Below are positions 23,982-31,370 of a stretch of 36,249 nt of DNA, piece after piece. A program made the translations under genes and the position numbers. This DNA comes from Actinomycetes bacterium (GTDB lineage: Bacteria; Actinomycetota; Actinomycetes; Mycobacteriales; Mycobacteriaceae). The stretch is taken from positions 1 through 36,249 of the forward strand of contig JAEXZY010000110.1 in NCBI GenBank assembly GCA_023404955.1, in the 5' to 3' direction. Each line of letters begins with the position of its first letter. Within the stretch, counting starts at the first letter, position 1. The notes under the pieces are model-generated. The model ran no database searches. It was not told the origin of the DNA and saw only the letters and a program-made list of their open reading frames with translations.

Positions 23982-25657
23982 GGAAGATCGAGACGGGCGA
24001 CCTCTGGTGGAAGAACGCGGTGTTCTATTGCGCCGACATCGAGACCTTCTACGACTGGAACGGCGACGGCTGTGGCGACATCCGGGGGATGACCGAGCGC
24101 ATCGAGTATCTGTTCGACCTCGGGGTCACCTGCCTGTGGTTGATGCCGTTCTACCCGACCGCCAGGAAGGATGACGGCTACGACATCACGGACTTCTTCG
24201 GTGTCGACCCGCGGCTCGGCAACCTCGGTGACTTCGTCGAGCTCGTCCGCACCGCCCGGTCCGCCGGAATCCGGGTCGTCGTCGACTTCGTGATGAACCA
24301 CACCTCCGACGCCCATCCCTGGTTCCGATCCGCACGGCGCAGCAAGGACGATCCCTATCGCGACTACTACGTGTGGAGCGCCACCGAGCCGGCGTCCAGT
24401 GCGAAAGACGTCGTCTTCCCCGATCAAGAGGACAGCATCTGGGAACGGGAACCCAGGACCGGCGAGTGGTATCTCCATCACTTCTACAAACACCAGCCTG
24501 ACCTGAACATCGCCAATCCCGCTGTGCAAGAGGAGATATCCCGCACTCTGGGATTCTGGCTCGCCCTCGGTGTCTCGGGGTTCCGGGTCGACGCTGTGCC
24601 CTTTCTGTTCGCCGACGACGGCGCGCCGGGGGACCCGGGCGTCTTCGATCCCACGCGGTACCTGGGCGACGTGCGCAACTTCGTGACCCGCCGTCTCGGT
24701 GACGCTGTGCTGCTCGGGGAGGTCAACGTCCCCTACCGAGAGCAGAAGAAGTTCTTCGGCGGTGCCGACGGAGACGGTCTGAACATGCAGTTCGACTTCA
24801 TCGGGATGCAGAACATCTTCCTGTCACTCGCACGGGGCGATGCTCGACCCATCGCGAAGGCGCTGCGTCAACGGCCGGTCCTCGACATCACCAGCCAGTG
24901 GGCCAATTTCATACGCAACCATGACGAACTGACCCTCGACAAGCTGACCGACAGTGAGCGACAGGAGGTCTTCGACGCGTTCGGTCCCGACCCGGACATG
25001 CAGCTCTACGGCAGAGGGTTGCGGCGGCGGCTCCCGTCGATGCTGGGCGGAGATGACCGGCGGATGCGTATGGCGTACTCCCTGGCCTTCTCCCTGCCGG
25101 GGACGCCGGTGTTGTTCTACGGCGAGGAGATCGGCATGGCCGAGAATCTCGACATCGAGGGCCGGTTCGCGGTGCGTACACCGATGCAGTGGACAGCCGG
25201 TGAGAACGGAGGTTTCTCCCGCGCGCCCCGTCGTCGGCTGCCCCGCCCGCTGCCCGACGGACTCTACGGACCCGCTCACGTCAACGTCGCCGACCAACGC
25301 CACGACCACGGGTCCTTCTGGTGGTTCATCCGCGATCTCATTTACACATACCGGCAGCAGCCCGAAATTGGCTGGGCCACTGTCGAAGTGGTGAAGCAGC
25401 CGCATCGGGCAGTGCTTGCCCACGTCTGTCGGGAGAAGTCGGGCTGGCTGATGCTGGCCCTGCACAACTTCGGCGCCGAAGCCGTCATGGTGCCGATCGC
25501 CCTCGACGACCTGGGGCCGGGCTGCTGCCTCATCGATCTCCTCGACGGCCTATCGGAGTATCCGATCGAGTCACAGGGACGTGTCGAGCTCGAGGTCGGC
25601 GCCTACGGCTATCGCTGGCTCCGGCTGCGTCGACCTGCAGATGATCCGATCATCTGA
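23978..25657 (+). CDS. GH13 alpha-amylase family enzyme resembling classical TreS / oligoglucosidase
   Basis: A 559-residue GH13 enzyme with the full set of catalytic motifs: DFVMNH (103-108), nucleophile Asp205 in GFRVDAVPF, acid Glu248 in LLGEVNVP, and Asp316 in RNHDELTLD. The start KNAVFYCADIETFYDWNGDG and the LYGRGLRRRLPSMLGGD region follow the pattern of GH13_16 trehalose synthases. In those the equivalent first motif reads YEVHVRAF, so the substrate entrance may differ. The C-terminal beta-sandwich is compact. It could be a trehalose synthase, an alpha-glucosidase or a glucosyltransferase; sequence alone does not decide. The ATG overlaps the stop of the LLM gene, showing tight coupling. 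The 3' end overlaps the convergent sulfotransferase by 8 bases. Confidence 0.82.
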   Translation: MRKIETGDLWWKNAVFYCADIETFYDWNGDGCGDIRGMTERIEYLFDLGVTCLWLMPFYPTARKDDGYDITDFFGVDPRLGNLGDFVELVRTARSAGIRVVVDFVMNHTSDAHPWFRSARRSKDDPYRDYYVWSATEPASSAKDVVFPDQEDSIWEREPRTGEWYLHHFYKHQPDLNIANPAVQEEISRTLGFWLALGVSGFRVDAVPFLFADDGAPGDPGVFDPTRYLGDVRNFVTRRLGDAVLLGEVNVPYREQKKFFGGADGDGLNMQFDFIGMQNIFLSLARGDARPIAKALRQRPVLDITSQWANFIRNHDELTLDKLTDSERQEVFDAFGPDPDMQLYGRGLRRRLPSMLGGDDRRMRMAYSLAFSLPGTPVLFYGEEIGMAENLDIEGRFAVRTPMQWTAGENGGFSRAPRRRLPRPLPDGLYGPAHVNVADQRHDHGSFWWFIRDLIYTYRQQPEIGWATVEVVKQPHRAVLAHVCREKSGWLMLALHNFGAEAVMVPIALDDLGPGCCLIDLLDGLSEYPIESQGRVELEVGAYGYRWLRLRRPADDPII

Positions 25658-26909
25658 GGCTCTCGCCGAGGAAACGCTCGGTGTAACCGCGGAACCGCGC
25701 GGACAGGTCCCGGTCGTCGAGCCCGAACATCGCGGCGGTGCAGGACACCCGACCGAACCGGTTCCGTTGGTGCCCAGCAAGATAGCTGTCGATGGCGGCG
25801 CGTGCCGAGTCCGTCATAGGCTCGTCGGCCAGTCCGTATATGCGCTCGGCGACGCCGATCTCGTCGGCCATGAACTCGTCGAAGCTGACGTCGGCCGACT
25901 GGTCAGCCGGCACCACGTCGCGATCACGCACCAGCGCCGCGAGCATCTGCTCCAGGCGTAAGGTCCAGGCGGCGGCGATGGCGTGCACCGGTGGTGCGGC
26001 GCTGTACATCCGGGCCGTGTAGACCACCATCGCCACCATCGAGACCACCACCGGTACGGGATCTCGGTGCGTGCACACCACGACGGCGCCGGGGAAGACG
26101 CGCCGCAGCACTGCCAGTTGCTCGAGGTGCTGCGGCGATTTGAGCAGCCAGCGGCGCCCGCCGCGCAGAAACTGCATGGCTTTCAGCTGCGTGCGCAGAT
26201 ACTCGTAGTGCGGTGTCTGATCCTGGGCGAGGTAGTACTCACGCCAAGCCGGAACGTGTGCCAGCGTCTCCATCAGCATCGTCGAGAAGTCGTTGGCCAG
26301 TAGCTGAATCTCCTCGTGCACGTGCTCGCTGGTCATCTCGTGCATGGCCCGGAAGTGGGGGAGCAGGAGGTCGAGCATCGACACCGCCATCTCCATGCGG
26401 GTCACCCGCGGATCGGGTGCGACGCCCGTCTCCGCGGGCACGGGAAACGGTTCGGCGCTCTCCCAGTAGGGCATCGTGCGGAACGTCGGACCGGCGGCCA
26501 GCATGTTGTGCAGGTGCGTCGTTCCGGTGCGCGGAAGCCCCGCGATGACGACAGGCGGGGCCAGCTCGATGTCGTGGATCTCCGGGTGTCGGCGGAGCAG
26601 GTCGGTCAGCAGCAGCCGGTTCTTCAGCCACTGCGAGAGCTGGCTGAAGAAGTTGACCCGGCCGCAGTCGTGCATGTCGTCCACGCTTGCCAGCGCGTCG
26701 AGGTAGACGTCGAGGCGTTCCCGGTAGTCGTCGGAGCCGAAGTCGTCGAGACCGGTCGCGTCCCGTGCGGCGGCGTGCAACGCGTCCGAGGTCAGTGCGC
26801 AGCTGTCTGCGATCGACGCCATCATGTCCCGAACCTGTTGGGCTTCAACGCTATAGCGTGGCTGTGCTAGATCGGTCAGCTCGATGGTGCCCGGTGTGGT
26901 GTGCGTCAC
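25650..26909 (-). CDS. Sulfotransferase family protein
   Basis: A 419-residue PAPS-dependent sulfotransferase of the large mycobacterial family (Stf-like). The 5'-phosphosulfate-binding loop is AGLPRTGTTHLHNML (residues 123-137). The 3'-phosphate-binding motif is CTHRDPVPVVVS (279-290), with Arg282 and Ser290 in the expected positions. LLKSPQHLEQL at about 255-265 is also typical. Such enzymes sulfate lipids, carbohydrates or steroid-like alcohols; the acceptor is unknown. Translation starts at GTG 26909, directly against a palindrome shared with the divergent TetR gene, and no ribosome site is visible, so the mRNA may be nearly leaderless. Regulation by that TetR protein is likely. Confidence 0.85.
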   Translation of the reverse strand: MTHTTPGTIELTDLAQPRYSVEAQQVRDMMASIADSCALTSDALHAAARDATGLDDFGSDDYRERLDVYLDALASVDDMHDCGRVNFFSQLSQWLKNRLLLTDLLRRHPEIHDIELAPPVVIAGLPRTGTTHLHNMLAAGPTFRTMPYWESAEPFPVPAETGVAPDPRVTRMEMAVSMLDLLLPHFRAMHEMTSEHVHEEIQLLANDFSTMLMETLAHVPAWREYYLAQDQTPHYEYLRTQLKAMQFLRGGRRWLLKSPQHLEQLAVLRRVFPGAVVVCTHRDPVPVVVSMVAMVVYTARMYSAAPPVHAIAAAWTLRLEQMLAALVRDRDVVPADQSADVSFDEFMADEIGVAERIYGLADEPMTDSARAAIDSYLAGHQRNRFGRVSCTAAMFGLDDRDLSARFRGYTERFLGESLR

Positions 26910-26921
26910 ACATAGTTATGT
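26910..26921. promoter_or_regulatory. Palindrome in the sulfotransferase/TetR intergenic region, candidate TetR operator
   Basis: ACATA-GT-TATGT is a perfect inverted repeat in an unusually AT-rich patch of the 28-base gap between two divergent start codons. TATGTT (26917-26922) on the plus strand and TAACAT on the minus strand resemble -10 elements. Bound repressor would cover both promoters. Neither gene shows a ribosome site, which fits short leaders or leaderless transcripts. Confidence 0.5.
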
Positions 26922-26937
26922 TACTCTCAGTCACGTA

Positions 26938-27513
26938 ATGACGACAGAGCTCGGCCGGCCCCGCGACCGGCGCATCGACGACGCCGTGTTGGCGGCCACC
27001 GCCGAGATGATCGGCGAGGTGCCGTACGCCGAGCTGTCGGTCGGCGCGATCGCCCGGCGCGCGGGCACGAGCAAGCCTGCGATCTATCGGCGTTGGGCCA
27101 GCAAGGCGCATCTGGTGCACGAGGCGGTATTTCCGATCGGAGCGGCGACCCAGATCCCGGCGACCGGGTCACTGGCCTCCGACATCCGCGAGATGGTGCG
27201 GCGTGTCGCGGCCCTGCTGACGGCCCCGCCGGCCCGCGCCGCGATCCCCGGACTGATCGCCGAGATGGCCGCCGATCCCACTCTGCACGCCGCGCTGCTC
27301 GTACGGTTCGGTGACGTGATCACCCGCGGGCTCGGCGATTTCCTGCGCGACGCCATCCAGCGCGGCGAGGTCCGCGCGGGTGTCGACGCCGCCGAACTCG
27401 CCGACGCCGTCGCCGGCATCACGCTGCTCTCGTTGGTGACCCGGCCCGATGCGCTCGATGACGGCTGGCTCGACCGTACCGCCACCCTGATCACGAGAGG
27501 AATTGCCACGTGA
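26938..27513 (+). CDS. TetR/AcrR family transcriptional regulator
   Basis: A 191-residue one-component repressor. The N-terminal DNA-binding domain reads RRIDDAVLAATAEMIGEV, then LSVGAIARRAGTSKPAIYRR (helix-turn-helix, about residues 32-52) and WASKAHLVHEAV, all standard for TetR. The C-terminal half is helical, as in ligand-binding TetR_C domains, and the ligand is unknown. The ATG at 26938 matches the usual domain start and has no ribosome site; the longer open frame from 26884 would cross the putative operator. It is divergent from the sulfotransferase, and its stop overlaps the DUF1214 gene (GTGA). It therefore probably controls both neighbours and itself. Confidence 0.9.
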   Translation: MTTELGRPRDRRIDDAVLAATAEMIGEVPYAELSVGAIARRAGTSKPAIYRRWASKAHLVHEAVFPIGAATQIPATGSLASDIREMVRRVAALLTAPPARAAIPGLIAEMAADPTLHAALLVRFGDVITRGLGDFLRDAIQRGEVRAGVDAAELADAVAGITLLSLVTRPDALDDGWLDRTATLITRGIAT

Positions 27514-28634
27514 GCGCCGAATCCACCGATGCCTGGCAGGAATTGATCCAGACTCTGGGCGAGCTCGACCGCGGATTCACCGCGGGTGATCGGGCCGTCG
27601 TCGACGACCGCCACCTCGCCGACGGCTACCGGATGCTGGCCACCACACTCGGGGTCGCGTTCGACACGTATCTGTTCGCCGAGCGCAGCCGCCCGCAGTT
27701 CGTGGAGCTCAACACTCCGTTCCGCCGGGATCGGCGCTGGGGAGGCGACAACACCGACGCCTGGTATCACCTGTGTCCGGTCGACGAGAACCGGCGGTAC
27801 CGGATCAGCGGCAATCGCGGTGACAGCGTGTACTTTTCGGTGACCGCCTACAACGAGCCGGCGCCGGGCAGCTGGTCGGACCGTGTGGTCCACATCGTCA
27901 ACGACTCCGACTTGGAGTCCAGTGGACGGATGGATGCCGCCGGTGACTTCTCGTTCGACATGGGTCCGCTGCCGGGGATGTCGGTCCTGGTGAGCCGGGA
28001 CTACCAAGCCGATCCGCTCACCGGGCGTCCGGTCCGCTGGCACATCGAGGCACTCGACGAGCCAGACCCGATTCGGCATTCAGACGCCGAAACCGCCGCC
28101 TCGCTACGCGCCTGCGCGGCCTGGCTGCGCACCATGTTCGCGATCATTCCGCTGACCGTCGGCGCCCGAGTCGACGACTCGCATGCGCTCGGCCACGAAA
28201 CCGGTCAGGTGGCAAACGCTTTCGGTGAGCCCTACCGGGTTCCCGACGCGAACTTCGGCTGGTCGGCCCGCGACGCCTGCTACGCCTACGCGAGCTTCGT
28301 CCTCGACGACGACGAGGCGCTCGTCGTCACGCACCGCCCGCCGGCCTGCCGCTTCTGGAATCTGGTGGTGTGGAACCAATTCATGGGCGGCCACATCGTC
28401 ACCGACGATCGGATCTCGATCAACGGTGCCACGGCGGTGCCCAACAGCGACGGCTCGGTGACGGTGGTCATCTCTAGGGCCCCGGCGAAACACGCAGCGC
28501 ATCCGAACGCAATCTCGACGGTTGACTACCCGCGCGGCAATCTGGCCTTCCGGTGGTTCCACGCCGACCAGGTACCCGGGCGACCGGACGTCCGGCTCGT
28601 GAAGACGGCCGAGGCGCCGACGCAGGTGACCTGA
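27510..28634 (+). CDS. DUF1214 domain protein of unknown function
   Basis: A 374-residue cytoplasmic-looking protein with no signal peptide or membrane span. Segments such as RRYRISGNRGDSVYFSVTAY and, near the C-terminus, ACRFWNLVVWNQFM and TVDYPRGNLAFRWFHAD are characteristic of DUF1214 proteins, which are common in mycobacteria near lipid or steroid genes but lack a known reaction. Aromatic residues are abundant. The GTG start overlaps the TetR stop, so the pair is translationally coupled. Together with the divergent sulfotransferase this forms a compact regulated unit. The convergent VOC gene ends 6 bases away. Confidence 0.75.
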   Translation: MSAESTDAWQELIQTLGELDRGFTAGDRAVVDDRHLADGYRMLATTLGVAFDTYLFAERSRPQFVELNTPFRRDRRWGGDNTDAWYHLCPVDENRRYRISGNRGDSVYFSVTAYNEPAPGSWSDRVVHIVNDSDLESSGRMDAAGDFSFDMGPLPGMSVLVSRDYQADPLTGRPVRWHIEALDEPDPIRHSDAETAASLRACAAWLRTMFAIIPLTVGARVDDSHALGHETGQVANAFGEPYRVPDANFGWSARDACYAYASFVLDDDEALVVTHRPPACRFWNLVVWNQFMGGHIVTDDRISINGATAVPNSDGSVTVVISRAPAKHAAHPNAISTVDYPRGNLAFRWFHADQVPGRPDVRLVKTAEAPTQVT

Positions 28635-28640
28635 CGGCGC

Positions 28641-29084
28641 TCAGTCCAGCGGAGCGGTCAGCTCGATGTTGATGTCGTCCGGGTCCTGGAACGACAGGAT
28701 CGCGATACCAGCCTCCTCGAGCACGGAGATGGCGCCGTGCGGGATTCCCGCGTCGGCCAACGCGCTCTGGGCCGCTGCCAGCTCTGCGCGGCCGGCGACG
28801 GCGAAGCTGACGTGATCGAGTCCCAGGTGCTGTGGATCGAAGTCGCCGCTGCCGCCCGGCCGCAGGCCGAACAACGTGCCCTGCGGTGTCTGGTACACCA
28901 CTCCGCCGAAGAACCGCTCGGGTGACTCGGCGATGCCCGGGTCGTCCGCCACAAGCGACGCGTCGACCGCCACCGGCCAGCCGAACACCGTGTCATAGAA
29001 GTTCTTCGAGCGCGCGATGTCACTGACGGTGATACGGACATGCGCGAACCCGGTGCTGTCGACGAGAGCCATACCGTCCGGCAT
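28641..29084 (-). CDS. VOC (glyoxalase/dioxygenase superfamily) protein
   Basis: A 147-residue single-domain vicinal-oxygen-chelate protein. It has the paired beta-alpha-beta-beta-beta modules: FAHVRITVSDIARSKNFYDT with FGWPV in the first, LGLDHVSFAVAGRAELAAAQ in the second, and a final FQDPDDINIEL strand. His15 in FAHV, His92 in LDHV and Glu142 in IEL are candidate metal ligands. The reaction could be glyoxalase, dioxygenase or resistance-type binding; nothing in the sequence decides. The ATG at 29084 has AGGACGG before it; an ATG at 29072 is a possible alternative. Monocistronic as far as visible. Confidence 0.82.
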   Translation of the reverse strand: MPDGMALVDSTGFAHVRITVSDIARSKNFYDTVFGWPVAVDASLVADDPGIAESPERFFGGVVYQTPQGTLFGLRPGGSGDFDPQHLGLDHVSFAVAGRAELAAAQSALADAGIPHGAISVLEEAGIAILSFQDPDDINIELTAPLD

Positions 29085-29226
29085 ACCCGTCCTGCCGAGC
29101 GTCAGGGTGCCTGGCGGCCGATATTCACCGAATCGTCATCCGCCCCGGCCGAGGAGCGTGACGAAGCCGTGCGACGGTTCCGGGCCCAGTCGGTGACGAT
29201 CATTCGGTACGTGAAAACCCCATGAA

Positions 29227-29242
29227 CCGAAATATTTTTCGG
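29227..29242. terminator. AT-rich hairpin after the APH-like gene, probable terminator
   Basis: CCGAAA-TATT-TTTCGG is a perfect six-base stem with a four-base loop, strikingly AT-rich for this genome. It begins 11 bases beyond the stop of the minus-strand APH-like gene, and no gene overlaps it. Position and shape suit a transcription terminator for the LLM-APH operon. Confidence 0.5.
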
Positions 29243-29252
29243 ACCTGAGCGC

Positions 29253-30053
29253 TCAGTCCTGCACCGCCTTGACGATCGCGAGGTATCGCGTCACCTCGTC
29301 GGTCCGGCCCGCCCCCATGGCCGCGCGCACCATCCGCACGATGACCCAGGCGCGGGCGCGATCCTCGTCGAGTCCCGCGACATCGACCAGCGTCCAGAAG
29401 CGCTGCCGGACGCCGTCTCGTACCCGGCCCGCGACGACGTCCCAGCGGTGGTTCAGCATCGGCGCCACATCGTCGTTCGGGTCGCCGTTGACCGGCTGCG
29501 GATCAACGGCCAACCACGGCACGCGGTCGGCGGCGCGCACCGACGCGAAGTGCAGGTTGCCGTGCAACACCACCTCGGCGCCGTCGCCGTCGGCGAGCAG
29601 CTCACGCGCCAGGGTTCGAGCCTGCTCGACCAGCCGGCGTGGCACGGTGGGGGAAGTCAGGACCGCGTCGTCGAGCCAGCGCCGCAATGCGTCTGCCGCA
29701 GAGGGCAATTGAGGCATCGCGGGGACATGAAGACGCGCGTAGAGGCCGGCCACCACCGCGCAGGCATCGGTATCGCTCAGCGCGTTCAGGGTTGTCGGGC
29801 CTGCGCGTTCGGTCAGCACCGCGTGGCGATGCGGGTCCGCGCGCAGAAGTCGAACCGCCCCGTCACCGGCCCACCGGCGCAGCACCAGGTGTTCGTCGGC
29901 GAACACGGGTGAACCGATCTTCAGCAGCGCCGATGCACCGTCGGCCGTGTGCACCGGGAGGACCAGCGCGTCGGCGTCCTCTTCGGACGTACCGTCGGCG
30001 CGCAGCCGCCACTGCTCGATCAGGTGCTGAGCCTGGGCATCCCGGTCGGGCAC
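29253..30053 (-). CDS. Aminoglycoside/hydroxyurea phosphotransferase-like protein with degenerate catalytic loop
   Basis: A 266-residue protein of the APH(6)/hydroxyurea kinase family, seen from LIEQWRLRADG, LKIGSPVFADEHLVLRRWAG, TERAGPTTL, the catalytic-loop region and WLAVDPQPVNGDPNDD. The loop expected as HGDLH-x2-N reads HGNLHFAS (164-171). The catalytic Asp is Asn166 and the metal-binding Asn is Ser171, while the later Asp184 (VDPQP) is kept. Activity as a kinase is therefore doubtful. The GTG at 30053 overlaps the stop of the LLM gene in TAGTG; the longer frame to 30269 lies inside that gene and is not used. It may be an inactive relative or an enzyme with altered chemistry. Confidence 0.78.
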   Translation of the reverse strand: MPDRDAQAQHLIEQWRLRADGTSEEDADALVLPVHTADGASALLKIGSPVFADEHLVLRRWAGDGAVRLLRADPHRHAVLTERAGPTTLNALSDTDACAVVAGLYARLHVPAMPQLPSAADALRRWLDDAVLTSPTVPRRLVEQARTLARELLADGDGAEVVLHGNLHFASVRAADRVPWLAVDPQPVNGDPNDDVAPMLNHRWDVVAGRVRDGVRQRFWTLVDVAGLDEDRARAWVIVRMVRAAMGAGRTDEVTRYLAIVKAVQD

Positions 30054-31219
30054 TACGGGGTGGCCGGAGAATGCTTGGCCTGCTGCTCGGCGGCGTGATC
30101 CTCGATCGCCTTGCCGATTGCATGCGCTGCGCGATCGACGAATTCGCGTCCGCTCGCGGTCACCCACTCCTGCGACGCCCGCGGCGGGGCGAGTTGGCCG
30201 GTGAAATGCGGGATCACGTACTGCGCGAACAGCTCGTAGCTGCGCAGCTTGGCCGCCGGCCGTGCCCAATCATGATCGAACAGCAGGAACGCTCCGAAAC
30301 CGCCGTCGCTGGCCTCGATCAACTCCTCGATCTTGGCGACCGCGTCCTCGGGGGTGCCGATCACCGCGAAACCCGTCTCGCGATTGTTGGCGATGATCTC
30401 TTCGACGGTGTCGCCCTGCACGGGGCCGGCGGGCAGGATGTGACTGAAATAGCGTGAGAAATCTGCGATTCCGTACGCGACGTCGCGCTCGGCCTGCTCG
30501 CGTGTCTCGGCCAGATGCATGGGGCCGACCAGACGCCACTTCGACCGGTCCGCGACGTGGCCGTGTTCGAGGGCCACTTCCTCCCACGACTTCCAGTGCT
30601 GGGCCAGCAGATCCATGCCCTGCCGTGCGGTCGCCGCGATCGACAGCATCCCGATGCCGTGCTTGCCCGCGCCGCGCGGCCCGGTGGGGGAGAACGAGGC
30701 CGCCACCGCGACGTCGAAGCACGGATCGCTGTACGGACTCAGCTGCAGACGGGCGTCCTGCTGGGTGAAGCCGTCGGTGTGCATCGTGACGGTCTCGCCG
30801 CGCAGCAGTCGCATGATCGCCTCGAGACACTGTTCCATCCGGGGGCGTTGCTCGTCGGCGGGGATACCGAGCATGTGCGCATCCGACGTGAGCTGACCGG
30901 GGCCGCAGCCGAGCATCACCCGGCCACGGGTCAGGTGGTCGAGCAGCACCATGCGGTCGGCGAGCATCAGCGGGTGGTGGTATGGCAGCGAGCTTACGCC
31001 GGTGCCGAGCTTGATGTGCTTGGTGCGCTCGGCGGCCACACCGATCATGACCTCGGGTGAGGCGATGATCTCGAACCCTGCCGAATGGTGCTCTCCGATC
31101 CACGCCTCGTGGAAGCCCAGCCGGTCCATGGCCACGATCAGGTCGAGATCTCGTTCGATCGCCAGCGTCGGATTCTGTCCGGTGGGGTGGAACGGTGCCA
31201 TGAAGTTTCCGAAGCGCAT
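30053..31219 (-). CDS. LLM-class flavin-dependent oxidoreductase (bacterial luciferase family)
   Basis: A 388-residue luciferase-like monooxygenase. Diagnostic stretches are MRFGNFMAPFHPTGQNPTLA, FHEAWIGEHHSAGFEIIASP, SSLPYHHPLMLADRMVLLDH and GRVMLGCGPGQLTSDAHMLG. These fit the alkanal/limonene monooxygenase-like branch, using FMNH2 or F420, and the protein is longer than the FGD-like paralogue at 22992. The substrate is unknown. The ATG at 31219 has only a weak GGGCGG upstream. Its stop is shared with the start of the APH-like gene, so the two are coupled. The divergent APC permease starts 127 bases away; a shared substrate is conceivable but unproven. Confidence 0.85.
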   Translation of the reverse strand: MRFGNFMAPFHPTGQNPTLAIERDLDLIVAMDRLGFHEAWIGEHHSAGFEIIASPEVMIGVAAERTKHIKLGTGVSSLPYHHPLMLADRMVLLDHLTRGRVMLGCGPGQLTSDAHMLGIPADEQRPRMEQCLEAIMRLLRGETVTMHTDGFTQQDARLQLSPYSDPCFDVAVAASFSPTGPRGAGKHGIGMLSIAATARQGMDLLAQHWKSWEEVALEHGHVADRSKWRLVGPMHLAETREQAERDVAYGIADFSRYFSHILPAGPVQGDTVEEIIANNRETGFAVIGTPEDAVAKIEELIEASDGGFGAFLLFDHDWARPAAKLRSYELFAQYVIPHFTGQLAPPRASQEWVTASGREFVDRAAHAIGKAIEDHAAEQQAKHSPATP

Positions 31220-31255
31220 CCGCCCATTCTGCGACGTGGCCCTGTTCCCGCGGGC

Positions 31256-31278
31256 CTAGATGGCGGGTCTAGATGGCG
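31256..31278. repeat. Direct repeat CTAGATGGCG in LLM/permease promoter region
   Basis: Two identical 10-base copies (31256-31265 and 31269-31278) occur 13 bases apart. They lie about 40-60 bases upstream of the LLM start and 70-90 bases upstream of the permease start. They may bind a regulator acting in both directions or be a chance short duplication. Confidence 0.3.
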
Positions 31279-31346
31279 CAGCAACGGGTACTGAAGCGGG
31301 CGGACCGGCGCGGATCCACCCTCAACCGGCCCGGGAAGGACACCCG

Positions 31347-31370
31347 ATGTCATCAGACATGTCATCAGAC
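31347..31370 (+). repeat. Tandem 12-base repeat that duplicates the permease start codon
   Basis: ATGTCATCAGAC occurs twice back to back (31347-31358, 31359-31370) and encodes MSSDMSSD. Both ATGs are in frame; the first has the better ribosome-site distance. It looks like a recent slippage or duplication event. Confidence 0.85.

Noticed and set aside
30054..30269. Longer N-terminus for the APH-like protein
   Set aside because: It overlaps the LLM gene by 216 bases in another frame and reads as Arg-rich noise. The TAGTG junction gives a natural start.
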